Below are positions 55,002-64,000 of a stretch of 64,000 bases of DNA, in pieces. Below the pieces are notes generated by a model. It worked only from the letters and a program-made list of their open reading frames with translations, was not told the origin of the DNA and made no database searches. Position numbers and translations under genes: made by a program. The DNA lies in assembly GCF_947172395.1 (NCBI RefSeq), contig NC_069109.1, forward strand, positions 846,001 to 910,000, read 5' to 3'. Each line of letters starts with the position of its first letter. Position 1 is the stretch's first letter. Origin of the DNA: Bicyclus anynana. Lineage: Eukaryota; Arthropoda; Insecta; Lepidoptera; Nymphalidae.

Positions 55002-57477
55002 CTGGAAAAGAAATAGGTTAGAATTAAAAGGATGTAACCGAGGACCGAGGGCATTGATTCCCAAGGTGCTGGAATGGCGACCCCGCACTAGAAACCTCAG
55101 TGTTGGTCGACCAGGTGGACTGACGACATCAACAGACGCAGACATTCGCTGGATGCAGGCGGCTCAGTATCGTGATGTTTGGAAGTACCTACAAAAGGCC
55201 TATGTTTTGCAGTGAACTCCATCGGCTGATATGATGATGATAATATGGGCTAATATAAATGTTTCTAAAATACAGTTGTCTCGGCGCCCAATATGAATTC
55301 GTCCCGTTTGGCGTCGAGGCACTAGGTCCGTGGGGCAGGAGCGCTCAGACTCTCCACAAGGAGATCAGCAAACGCCTCAGAGAGGTAACAGGCGACCCTC
55401 GGGCGGGCAGCTTTCTCGCGCAAAGAATTTCAATCGCAATTCAACGCGGGAGTGCTGCCTGCGTGATGGGCACCCTACCAAGGGCGGCAAATTTTGATAA
55501 ATATTTTATTAGGTATTAGTTTTAATTTTAATTTATTTTAATTTTGTAGTTGTAGTTGTATTGATATTTCCTTATATTTTATTTTTATAATAAGTTTAGC
55601 CTATTTCAGTATTATCTTCATTAATAAAATTTGAATTTTAAATATTTGTAAAAAAAAAATGTTTACCTATTATGGACAATTGTCCTTCTGTGAGCGAAAT
55701 CCCGTCTTCATTTTTCTGCAAGGATCGGATCAGTCCCGACAAATGGCCAAAAGTAAATCCACAGGATACTGACGCTATGGTCATATAACTTACTGCTAGG
55801 ACCTGCAATAGACAATATCGAATAGAGTTTAGTAGAGTTGTCGGCAACTGTTATCCTTCTCATCAAAAGAATCGAATATGTCCCCATGTAGTTAGGGGAT
55901 TTAGCCATGTTGACTTTCTACGATATAAAAAGCTCACGAACACTTAAAAATTTATGCAAATTAACGTTTGAAAGCGATATGTCACGTGTTTCACGCTAAA
56001 GAAAAAGTCGTAGCTTTATTTACAACGATATCTATTCGTTCAACAACATTCCTAGTACAATTACAAATAGAGATCGCTAAGTGTCAGTAAGTAAGGAATG
56101 AATGAATTAATGAATGATATTTTATTCATGAAAATGTAGGTTTAACATGATGGTACATTTACAGAATTGAGCCTTCATACATTTTACCATAACTGGTGTA
56201 TGAATTATCTTAAATAATTAAATACATTTGAACGAAAAAATAAAACTAAATTAATACAATGTCACAATTACTAAAAACTAAATTAATACAATGTCACAAT
56301 TACTAAAAACTAAATTAATACAATGTCACAATTACAAAACAATAAGTTACAAAATGTCCATAAAATAATCTTGAATGTCATAATAACTTTTTTTTAATAA
56401 TAAATTATAAATTTTACTTTTAAATACTGACCAGGGCTTCTCTTTTAGACTGTTAGGAAGTTTATTATATATTTTTATTGCCATACAAAAAGAACAAGAG
56501 AGAAAAACGCAATCCAAAAACTTTTTGAGTTTCTGAGCTATCCCAAGGGAGGGGGCGGTCGATGTACATAAGTTGAGCTTGTTGGGTTACTCCCTTCCGA
56601 TGGTAAAAAATCTCAAGTCATGTAATTCTTTTACAAATCTTATACGACTTTTTCCAGATTTTTTGTACTACTATACAATTTTAAGTTATCGTGAGCGTTT
56701 TCGATCGTAGAAAGTCAACATGGCCAGCGAATCCCTGCGACTCGCTTGATGTCGTCAGTCCACCTGTCCCTTAATTTTAATAATTATGATATTCATCATC
56801 ATCATCTTTAACAGCCCATATTTGGTTCACTGTTGAGCTCGAGTCTCCACTCAGAATGAGAGGGCTTAGCCCACCACGCTGGCCCAATGTAGATTGGCAG
56901 ACTTCACACACGCAGAGAATTAAGAAAATTCTCAGGTAGGTTTCCTCACGATGTTTTCCTTCACCGTTTGAGACACGTGATATCTTTAAATGCACATAAC
57001 TGAAATATTGGTGGTGCATGCCCCGGACCGTATTCAAAGCTACGCCCTCCGAATCGAAGGCAGAGGTCACATCCACTGGGTTATCACGTCTCTCAGACAG
57101 AGAGACGTGTTGATTATTCATCATCATCATCATCACATCAGCCGATGGAGTCCACTGCAGGACATAGGCCTATTGTAGACACTTCCAAACATCACGATAC
57201 TGAGCCGCCTGCATCCTGCGAATGTCTTGCGCTTGATGTCGTCAGTCCACCTGGTGCGGGGTCGCCATTCCAGCATCTTGGGCCCCCATCGACCATCGGC
57301 TCTTCGAACTATGTGCCCCGCCCATTGCCACTTCAGCTTCGCAACTCGTTGAGCTATGTCGGTGACTTTGGTTCTTCTGCGGATCTCCTCATTTCTGATT
57401 CGATCATTCAGAGAATTAATTATTAGGGCGATTTAAATAAAAGCATTCAAACCAACCTTATGGTATAAAAACGCCAT
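53740..57477 (-). CDS. T5: Tret1-like facilitated sugar transporter, complete
   Basis: T5 has three exons on the minus strand: 57477-57457, 55802-55667 and 55001-53740. The CDS is 1419 nt (472 aa). Exon 1 is the 7-codon micro-exon MAFLYHK, donor GTTGGT, joined in phase 0 to VLAVSYMTIASVSCGFTFGH. Motifs are GDRIGRRWSF after TM2, VESPQWLASRGRF after TM6 and LPETKGKTLQEIE after TM12. A longer-looking upstream frame starting at 55908 is rejected because its register does not join exon 2. T5 and T4 are sister genes. Intron 1 contains a long-TIR element (55913-56727), a reverse S1 and a reverse RTE-A tail; intron 2 contains RTE-A and QRGSA fragments. The 12-span plasma-membrane permease fold is known for the family; the exact sugar is not determined. 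Confidence 0.88.
55045..55235 (+). pseudogene. RTE-A tail fragment in T5 intron 2
   Basis: It starts near CCCAAGGTGCTGGAATGGCG and ends with an ATGATGAT tail. An internal deletion shortens the GRPPTRW region. Confidence 0.8.
55240..55560 (+). pseudogene. LINE-type ORF C-terminus (QRGSA motif) in T5 intron 2
   Basis: It is open from 55259 to 55519: FVPFGVEALGPWGRSAQT, RLREVTGDPRAGSFLAQRIS and IAIQRGSAACVMGTL. The pattern recurs at 26630 and 52261 and looks like the tail of a retroelement ORF. The clade is uncertain. Confidence 0.65.
55667..55802 (-). other. T5 exon 2
   Basis: 136 nt; acceptor ATTGCAG, donor GTAAAC after the consensus G. It codes SCGFTFGHLSGLIRSLQ. Confidence 0.9.
55913..56727. 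mobile_element. Long-TIR MITE in T5 intron 1
   Basis: GCCATGTTGACTTTCTACGAT at 55913 and its reverse complement (ATCGTAGAAAGTCAACATGGC) at the right end, with similarity over about 44 bp. Inside is a 32-bp unit repeated three times (56245-56340, ATTAATACAATGTCACAATT). No coding is seen. Confidence 0.78.
56791..57094 (-). mobile_element. S1 SINE in T5 intron 1
   Basis: An ATCATCATC tail complement, body, and a mutated head (GGACCGTATTCAAAGC where the B box should be). Confidence 0.83.
57118..57411 (-). pseudogene. RTE-A tail in T5 intron 1
   Basis: A reverse copy beginning with the ATCATC tail complement, CATCAGCCGATGGAGTCCAC, and ending at TTCTGATTCGATCATTCAGA. A deletion removes part of GRPPTRW. 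Confidence 0.83.
57457..57477 (-). other. T5 exon 1: coding micro-exon
   Basis: 21 nt, ATG GCG TTT TTA TAC CAT AAG, before GTTGGT. It is the same length as T2 exon 1. Confidence 0.8.
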
Positions 57478-57699
57478 TTTCACAGAAGCAGAAAAGTTAT
57501 TAGAAACACACCGCTTTGCTACGAAAAGATTACACTAACTAAATCACTGAAGGTTAAAATAGTCGTCGCCTGATCACTCATCTATATCTATAGGGAAATA
57601 ATTTAACTGACTGTCTGTATTTTTATTTACAACCACATAAAATAGCGGTTTCCAAGCTGTCGCCAGCAACCATCCATGATGACAATTAAAATTCGGGTG

Positions 57700-57815
57700 A
57701 TGATCATGCCGCGTTGCAAGAACCCGCTCATGACTAAGGGCCCTGTATGGGTTCGAAAATTGATTTTGAAACATGGCTAAAAAAAATTTTAGCCATGTTT
57801 CAAAATCAATTATTG
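57700..57815. repeat. Palindrome with 25-bp perfect arms
   Basis: AATTGATTTTGAAACATGGC... at 57758-57782 is the exact reverse complement of 57787-57811, with AAAA between. The left flank (CATGCCGCGTTGCAAGAACC, TAAGGGCCC) matches the 18.9-19.4 kb inverted-repeat element. Confidence 0.88.
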
Positions 57816-57920
57816 ATTAGGTACATTTTTTATTATCGTTTTAAAAAAGAAAAAAAATCATTCGTATGGGTGTACTTTTCGATAACAAGATTCAAGCAAT
57901 ACGAATAACAACCCTCCACG

Positions 57921-58035
57921 CGAAAGGGGTGTAGATATTTAGATAACAAATTAGCCCGCTTCCATCTTAGACTGCATCATCACTTACCATCAGGTGAGAT
58001 TGTAGTCAAGGGCTAACTTGTAAAGAATTAAAAAA
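57921..58035 (+). mobile_element. S2 SINE 3' fragment
   Basis: GAAAGGGGTGTAGATATT to CAAGGGCTAACTTGTAAAG, followed by A residues. Confidence 0.8.
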
Positions 58036-58245
58036 AACACACTTCTCAGACGACGTCACGTACAAAACCTAGTCTTGTAACCTAATATCTATGTGACTCG
58101 TATAATAAAACATGATACTATTAGTTAAGTTGGTTTTTACGACTATTAGATGAACAGTGCTCATTAACATAAAGGTTGTAGGTTCAAATCCAGTTTATAG
58201 ACTCAACATCGAGTGGTCTAAGTTCTTAAGCAGGCTGGAACAGAT

Positions 58246-58447
58246 TTTTTTTTATTCTTTACAAGTTAGCCCTTGACTACAGTCTACAATCTCAGCTGAT
58301 GGTAAGTGATGATGCAATCTAAGATGGAAGCGGGCTAACTTGTTAGGAGGTGGCTGAAAATCCACACCCTTTTCGTATTAGATTGCATCATCACTTACCA
58401 TCAGGTGAGATTGCAATCAAGGGCTAACTTGTAAAAACATTTAAAAA
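58246..58447. repeat. Two S2 fragments facing each other
   Basis: 58246-58370 is a reverse S2 3' half and 58375-58447 is a forward S2 3' end. They are joined head to head and together form an inverted repeat. Confidence 0.8.
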
Positions 58448-58912
58448 AAAACCAACCGACTTCCAACACAAAAATTAACCTAAACTAAAAAGCAAAAAAT
58501 AACATCGTACCTGTGCTACCTTCTGATCAGTTTGAAGGCGGTTTGTGAACCGTCGTGGAGTTTCCTTAACTGTCCTTCGTCTTCATCACCAGACCCCTGA
58601 TACAGTCATAACCCATCTAGGTGGAAAGTTCTCATCATTACAAATCAAACAAGCCCAAACAAAAGGTAACTGCTGTAAATCGTCGACGAGTTCCATCGTC
58701 TGTGTTTCGGCTCCCTCATCAGACCAACTCTAGACCTTCATAAATTTGTAGTGCTTTAAAATACCCCAGTTCCCCTCGATTTTTCCAGGATTTCAACATC
58801 AAATCCAGATATAAAAAAATGGGACTACCCTGGAAGTATACCCTTCCAAAAATTCAGAAACAAAAAATACAGCCGAACGTTGAACCTCCTCTTTTTTGGA
58901 AGTCGGTTAATA
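58448..58912. mobile_element. M3 element, single-unit form
   Basis: Termini AACCGACTTCCAA (58454) and TTGGAAGTCGGTT (58897-58908). Inside it has one copy of the 130-bp unit (GTGAACCGTCGTGGAGTTTC) and the GTGCTACCTTCTGATCAGTT block. It is the simple counterpart of the array at 36652-38195. Confidence 0.83.
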
Positions 58913-59109
58913 AAAAAGTAAGAAGCACATGCCGGGTCAGTTAATTATAGCATACACTACAGTTATCTAGGCTCAGTAGTCTTACCTGTGCGTGGAAGAG
59001 TCAGTTAGCAATTATTCAGTTTGAAAGTATAATTATGAGTAAATAATATACATGGTTGCTAGATAACATATAATTGACAGGTGACATGGGTAATGTACTA
59101 GCGACTTAC

Positions 59110-59904
59110 GAAGGTTGCTTTTCCTACCATAGGTATACTAAAAAAAAAATTACTGCTTTTCCTACCATAGGTATACTAAAAAAAAAAATTACTGCTTTTC
59201 CTACCATAGGTATACTAAAAAAAATGGCTGCTTTTCCTACCATAGGTATACTAAAAAAAATGGCTGCTTTTCCTACCATTGGTATACTAAAAAAAATGGC
59301 TGCTTTTCCTACCATAGGTATACTAAAAAAAATGGCTGCTTTTCCTACCATAGGTATACTAAAAAAAATGGCTGCTTTTCCTACCATAGGTATACTAAAA
59401 AAAATGGCTGCTTTTCCTACCATAGGTATACTAAAAAAAATGGCTGCTTTTCCTACCATAGGTATACTAAAAAAAATGGCTGCTTTTCCTACCATAGGTA
59501 TACTAAAAAAAATGGCTGCTTTTCCTACCATAGGTATACTAAAAAAAATGGCTGCTTTTCCTACCATAGGTATACTAAAAAAAATGGCTGCTTTTCCTAC
59601 CATAGGTATACTAAAAAAAATGGCTGCTTTTCCTACCATAGGTATACTAAAAAAAATGGCTGCTTTTCCTACCATAGGTATACTAAAAAAAATGGCTGCT
59701 TTTCCTACCATAGGTATACTAAAAAAAATGGCTGCTTTTCCTACCATAGGTATACTAAAAAAAATGGCTGCTTTTCCTACCATAGGTATACTAAAAAAAA
59801 TGGCTGCTTTTCCTACCATAGGTATACTAAAAAAAATGGCTGCTTTTCCTACCATAGGTATACTAAAAAAAATGGCTGCTTTTCCTACCATAGGTATACT
59901 AAAA
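59110..59904. repeat. 36-bp minisatellite, about 22 units
   Basis: The unit is GGCTGCTTTTCCTACCATAG then GTATACTAAAAAAAAT. The first three units are variant (ACTGCTTTT with longer A runs, so longer units); most of the rest are identical. Because 36 is a multiple of three, both strands stay open (repeats of MAAFPTIGILKK and MVGKAAIFFSIP). I do not read these as genes. Confidence 0.95.
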
Positions 59905-60142
59905 ACACGAATGGAGTTTACTCTTTCAGATCGACTGTCTAAATAGTGTATGTTGTCCCGCAGCGCACACTATGTAGGCCTCAATACACCTGAAAAGTGA
60001 AAGGTGCGCAACCGAGGAGCAGCAGGCCGTGGCGTGCGAACTGTTGACGGGAGGTCACGGTGAAAGGTGCGCAGAATAGGTTGCGCACTAAAACGTTTCG
60101 CTGTCATTGGTTCATCAAATTTTACTGCCCATATTTTTTTAA
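59905..60142. repeat. R4 dispersed repeat, copy 3
   Basis: It starts CACGAATGGAGTTTACTCTT exactly where the minisatellite stops. The first 15 bp of R4 (GTGTCAGCTCCGACG) are missing. Confidence 0.75.
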
Positions 60143-60553
60143 TTTTACGCTTAGCAGTTGTGAAACATCGACATTATTTTGTAAAAGTTTAACAACACTG
60201 TCTACTACGGAGTATACTCCATAGGTATCCGAGCTCAGTATAGCGAGAGAGATGGCTTAACGGATCGAGTGAGAGAGAATCGCACAGTCGATTGCGCTTG
60301 GCGACGCGTCGCCACACCGTACTCAACTGCATATAGACTGTATATATATATACCAACATATAACGTCGCCACGGCATGCGTCGCTACGCCAGAAATCGAT
60401 TTTACGTGCGCCTATAGATGTTTCACATCAAAAATCGATTCTTATGGAGTAAACTCCAATAAACTCCAAAAGTTTCTGGTGCGCCATACTTAAAATATGT
60501 AACAAACTAGACGCAATTACGCATAAAGCCAGCATTATGTTGTATAGCATGTT
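60143..60553. other. Unique-looking stretch, no gene
   Basis: GC-balanced, with GGAGTATACTCC near 60211 and a TATATATATA run near 60344. No supported frame. Confidence 0.45.
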
Positions 60554-60662
60554 TGACGGCCTCCGTGGCGCAGTGGTATGCGCAGTGGACTTACAAGACG
60601 AAGGTCCCGGGTTCATACCCTGGTTGGGCTGATTGAGGTTTTCTTAATTGGTGCAGGTCTGG
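60554..60662 (+). mobile_element. S2 SINE head fragment
   Basis: GACGGCCTCCGTGGCGCAGT, a B-box relative (GGTTCATACCC), and the start of the body to TGCAGGTCTGGC. Confidence 0.8.
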
Positions 60663-60667
60663 CATCC

Positions 60668-60855
60668 ATGGTCTGGAAATCATGGATTTTTTCGGCATAA
60701 AAATTAACCAATGTGTTAATCCAGAGTAAAATCTATTTCCATTCCAAATTTCAGCTAAATCGCTTCAGTAGTAGCGGCGTTAAAGAGTAACAAACATCCA
60801 AACATACATCTAAAAATCCATACGAACTTTCGCGTTTATAATATTAACTAGGATT
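60668..60855 (-). mobile_element. H2 Helitron fragment
   Basis: GGATTTTTTCGGCATAAAAA, GCTTCAGTAGTAGCGGCGTT and CTTTCGCGTTTATAATATTA. The CTAG-side end is absent. Confidence 0.72.
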
Positions 60856-61354
60856 TTTTTGAGATTTCTTTACAATCTGTTACGGCATTTAATCTACACT
60901 AAAATTGACCATCATATGAATTGCTATAAAATCGTAACAGGGGTTTTCATAGTGATTATTTTTGAACAATTTTCAAATTCATCATCAATCATCGTCATAA
61001 TATAAATATAAAATTGAAGTACCTGTCCGTGATTACAAGAACTTGATTTCATCAATTGCCTACCTACCTCCCAATTACTATAATTATTTACACGAAATTA
61101 TAATCAAGTTTCCTTTTGTCTGTTTGTTTTTCTGTGTTGTGGCTGGTGGCTTTTCAAATCGACGCATATTTAATTTTTAATCTAAACTAATGTCTATTAT
61201 TAGTCGCACCGTAGTAGTTAGTAATAAAACACTCACAAATAACATGCCTTTCTAGAGGTAACAGAATTTTAAAAATCGGTTCAGTATATCCAGAGATTAT
61301 CTCCTAAAATACCACCAACTTTACCTTTTTATATTATTAGTGTAGTTATAGAAT

Positions 61355-62510
61355 TATAAAATCGAGAGGCCAAATACATTAGAGTGATAAAAAACATTTA
61401 TAAAAACAACACCAGTAGAGTAAGGCTAGAGTCAACAGGAACCCCTATTCCAATTAAGAGAGGAACCAGACAAGGGGACCCGCTGTCACCAACGATTTTC
61501 ATTGCAGTACTAGAGACCGTTATAAACAAGTTAAACTGGAATACGATGGGCTTAAATATAAACGGAAATTATATAAACCATTTGAGATTCGCTGACGATC
61601 TAGTCTTGCTCTCTGAAAACAGCCTAGAGCTAGAGCATATGATATACACGCTGCAACAATCGAGCCGACAGTCTGGCCTAGAAATCAACTTCAAAAAAAC
61701 AAAATTGATGACAAATGCATTAAAAACTGAAATTAAAGTTGAAAATACTTCAATAGAGTTTGTCGATTCGTACATTTATCTGGGCAAGCAACTCTCTTTT
61801 GATAATAAAAGTAACGAGCAAGAAATTGAAAGAAGGATAAAAGGGACATGGAAGAAATATTGGAGCCTTAAAGAAATTTTCAAAAGTCAAATGCCAACAA
61901 AAATTAAGAGAAATGTCATGAACACCTGTCTCTTACCGTCTCTCACATACGCCTGTCAAACATGGAAATTCACGCGAAATGTCAAGAACAAAATAAATTC
62001 ATGCCAACGGAGCATGGAAAGAAGTATGATGAAAATCCGAAAAATTCAAAAAATTCGCAACTCTATAAGAGAAAAAACAGGAGTAATAGACGCACTAAAC
62101 TATTCTATGAGATTAAAATGGAGATGGGCGGGCCATGTAGCAAGAATGAATGACGATAGATGGACTTCTCGGCTAACGGCATGGATAGGGCCTGTAGGTG
62201 CTAGAAAAAGAGGAAGACCTAGAAGTAGATGGGCAGACGACATTAAAAGGACGGCTGGAAAACAGTGGAGGAAAAAAGCCACAGATAGAGAGTACTGGTC
62301 ATCTCTGGAGGAGGCCTTCACCCTCAAATAGAGGGGTTCGCACTAAATTTTTTTAAACTTGATAAATAAGTATTAAAGTAGTTACTTTACTCAACCTCAA
62401 GTTTGAGTTTGTACTTACAAAAATTTAAAAATTGTAATTAATTTTTTTATAAATTTTATTAACACTAATATGTATATGTGCTTACTTATGTGCGAAATAA
62501 AAGGCTTTTT
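61355..62510 (+). mobile_element. RTE-type LINE (RTE-B), 5'-truncated with intact ORF end
   Basis: Open from 61384 to 62331 (315 codons). RT blocks RGTRQGDPLSPTIF and the catalytic FADDLVLL are followed by GLEINFKKTKLM, SYIYLGKQLS and LPSLTYACQTWK. The C-terminal module has LKWRWAGHVARM and KRGRPRSRWADDIKR. The same C-terminal layout occurs in RTE-A, so the two are related families. The endonuclease and N-terminal RT are missing. The 3' UTR runs to a T-rich end at about 62510. Confidence 0.88.
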
Positions 62511-62581
62511 TATTTTTATTTTTTATTTATTTTTATAGAATTATATCAAATACTTAAATACAGTATTTGATATACATCAGT

Positions 62582-62750
62582 GAACAGCTGTGATAGCCCA
62601 GCATACAAAAGAATTTTCATAATTCTCTGCGTGTGTGAAGTCTGCACATTCCGCATTGGGTAGTGGTAAACTATTGGCCTAACCCCTCTCATTCTGAGAG
62701 GTGACTCGAGCTCAGCAGTGAGCCGAATATGGGTTGATAATGATGAACGA
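62582..62750 (+). mobile_element. S1 SINE with large internal deletion
   Basis: The first 20 bp (GTGATAGCCCAG) jump directly to CATACAAAAGAATTTTCATA. The 3' half is normal, with a TTGATAATGATGAACGATGA tail. Confidence 0.83.
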
Positions 62751-62830
62751 TGATCTAAGCCAGAAGATTCGTTGTTACCCCTTCATTAGACCTAACATAC
62801 TCGACAGGGAGACCTGGCCCTGTATAGAGC

Positions 62831-63152
62831 TTTTATTTTTATTCTTTTCAAGTTAGCCCTTGACTACAATCTCACCTGATGGTAAGTGATGCAATCTAAG
62901 ATGGAAGCGAGCTAACTTGTTAGGAGTAGGAGAATCCACACCCCTTTCTGTTTGTACAAGACATCGTACCGGAATACTAAATCGCTTGGCGGCACGTCTT
63001 TGCTGGTAGGATGGTAACTAGATACGGCCGCAGCCTCCTACCAGCTAGACCTGGACTATTCAAGAAAACCTCAATCGGCCCAACCGGGAATTGAACCCAG
63101 GATCTCTGTCTTGTAAATCCACAGCGCATACCACCGCGCCACGGAGGCTGTC
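62831..63152 (-). mobile_element. S2 SINE, near full-length
   Basis: T-rich start, body with several substitutions, head CACCGCGCCACGGAGGCTGT and B-box complement GGAATTGAACCC. Confidence 0.85.
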
Positions 63153-63192
63153 ATAATTTTGACTGTTCAATAATGATGAGTCATCATCAGAC

Positions 63193-63625
63193 AATAGAGA
63201 CAATGACAGTTTTTAAATTGTATATAAGTTAGGAGTATGCTAATAGTAAAGCAATTTTGTAAAAGTAACAGGATATCTGCGATCATTACTTTCGGAGCTA
63301 CAGGGATTTAAAGGGTCAGATTTGCGGCGCTGCCGCGGATCCCTGAAATACGCCCCATACAAAATGGTACGATTTAATGACGTCGTAGGTACATAATGAT
63401 CGTTAGATTTGTACAGGCTTCAAACAAAATTACTAATATCTTTGTTATTTGTGCGTTTATGGTTATAGTTCATTTATTGAAAAATGTCACACATAGTGTT
63501 TGGAAGCTAAAACTGTATGAATTTTCATCTAATTACGATAAAAGGTTTTTAATAGATTTTGAAATCTTATAATCTTATTTATTTTGCAAATATCCAGTCA
63601 ATCTTTGCTTTTAATGTTAAATTCT
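63193..63625. mobile_element. M1 palindromic MITE, right end decayed
   Basis: AATAGAGACAATGACAGTTT replaces the usual terminus. The GGCGCTGCCGCGGATCCC block is intact, and the right end fades at AATCTTTGCTTTTAATG. Confidence 0.72.
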
Positions 63626-63703
63626 AAAATGTTAATTTCTAAAAATGTCCTCTGGATTCCGTTCTGTGTAACCACCAAACTAAAGAATCAAATAAAACCC
63701 AAA

Positions 63704-64000
63704 TCATACTAAAGGTTTATTTTGTTCCTTCACAATATTTGCCACATCAAAATCTTTCGTTTTAAAATACATCTCGATCTCTTGCAGAGTCTTCCCTTTC
63801 GTTTCCGGCAACCTTAACCAGAAGTAACCCAAGCAAACGAACACAACCATTGCATTGATGAAAAATAGACCATGGTAACCCACTGCTGCAACCAGCATAG
63901 GCATTAGCATGATACTGGCACAAAGTGTCCCTCCCATTGTAGGTGTAGACAGTAAAAAACAATACAACTTGATTTCTAGAGGAAACAGTTCCCCTAACAA
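63704..64000 (-). CDS. T6: Tret1-like facilitated sugar transporter, 3' part only
   Basis: The last 98 codons of a sixth paralogue. It begins beyond the window's right edge. It reads LGELFPLEIKLYCFLLST, VGYHGLFFINAMVVF and LPETKGKTLQEIE, and ends NKPLV before the stop. It clearly belongs to the T4/T5 clade: the coding end and the first bases after the stop (TATTAAAG/TACTAAAG plus the AAATCAT block on the plus strand) match them. Function as a facilitated sugar permease is inferred. Whether the rest is intact cannot be judged here. Confidence 0.85.
   Translation of the reverse strand: MLGELFPLEIKLYCFLLSTPTMGGTLCASIMLMPMLVAAVGYHGLFFINAMVVFVCLGYFWLRLPETKGKTLQEIEMYFKTKDFDVANIVKEQNKPLV

Noticed and set aside
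55803..55908. ATG at 55908 (MAKSPNYMGTY...) as T5 start
   Set aside because: Its register does not join exon 2, there is no credible donor, and the remaining intron would be about 50 bp. The micro-exon at 57457-57477 fits the paralogues.
59074..59946. 290-codon repetitive frame (+) and 255-codon frame (-) as secreted or fibrous proteins
   Set aside because: They are created by a 36-bp minisatellite; both strands are open equally, and the flanks are dispersed repeat.
60554..60630. tRNA gene
   Set aside because: It is the head of the S2 SINE: the S2 body follows, and the same head occurs in many copies with mutations.

Overview
This is a eukaryotic, AT-rich, intron-containing, heavily repeat-laden window, most likely from a butterfly or moth (Lepidoptera). 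The evidence is a cluster of insect-type facilitated sugar (trehalose-transporter-like, Tret1-like) genes with GT-AG introns, several tRNA-derived SINE families, short Helitrons ending in CTAG with a 3' hairpin, RTE-type LINE tails ending in ATG/GATGAT triplets, and one young Ty3/gypsy element. I see no bacterial features, no operons, no CRISPR and no rRNA or bona fide tRNA gene. The species call is inference; the gene and repeat structures are read from the sequence.

The host genes are six paralogous MFS sugar transporters. In window order: T1 (+, exons 2271-2406 and 3198-4462, 5' exon not found), T2 (+, four exons 14220-18776), T3 (-, three exons 28423-23696), T4 (-, exons 48859-48724 and 45913-44652, 5' exon not found), T5 (-, three exons 57477-53740) and T6 (-, 3' part only, 64000-63704, cut by the window edge). 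All five with a visible second exon have it at exactly 136 nt, and the three complete genes start with a 21-24 nt coding micro-exon (MFRAYQK, MTKIIYRQ, MAFLYHK) joined in phase 0. T1/T3 form one close pair, T4/T5/T6 a second clade, and T2 stands apart with one extra intron. The complete genes encode 474, 474 and 472 aa. They look like a locally amplified cluster of plasma-membrane sugar or polyol permeases.

Nearly everything else is mobile or repetitive DNA. A 6.4 kb Ty3/gypsy element (35194-41594) has 319-bp LTRs that look identical and a TATA target duplication. Its gag-pol is split by a nested 1.5 kb element carrying about seven 130-bp tandem units, and pol has a stop codon just before the RT active site. 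RTE LINE tails, Jockey/CR1/R1-like LINE pieces, two abundant SINE families (S1, S2), palindromic MITEs (M1, M2, M3) and short Helitrons (H1, H2) fill introns and intergenic DNA, often nested. Tandem arrays include a triplet-built higher-order repeat in a T3 intron (24978-25899), a 36-bp minisatellite (59.1-59.9 kb) and GTAGGG-like arrays attached to Helitron ends.

I did not find an undescribed defence or enzymatic system. The most notable observations are the cryptic micro-exon starts, an abrupt homogenisation of the 3' halves of T1 and T3 (gene-conversion-like), an inverted hairpin loop between two copies of the M3-associated palindrome, and the expansion of M3 into a tandem array inside a young retrotransposon.
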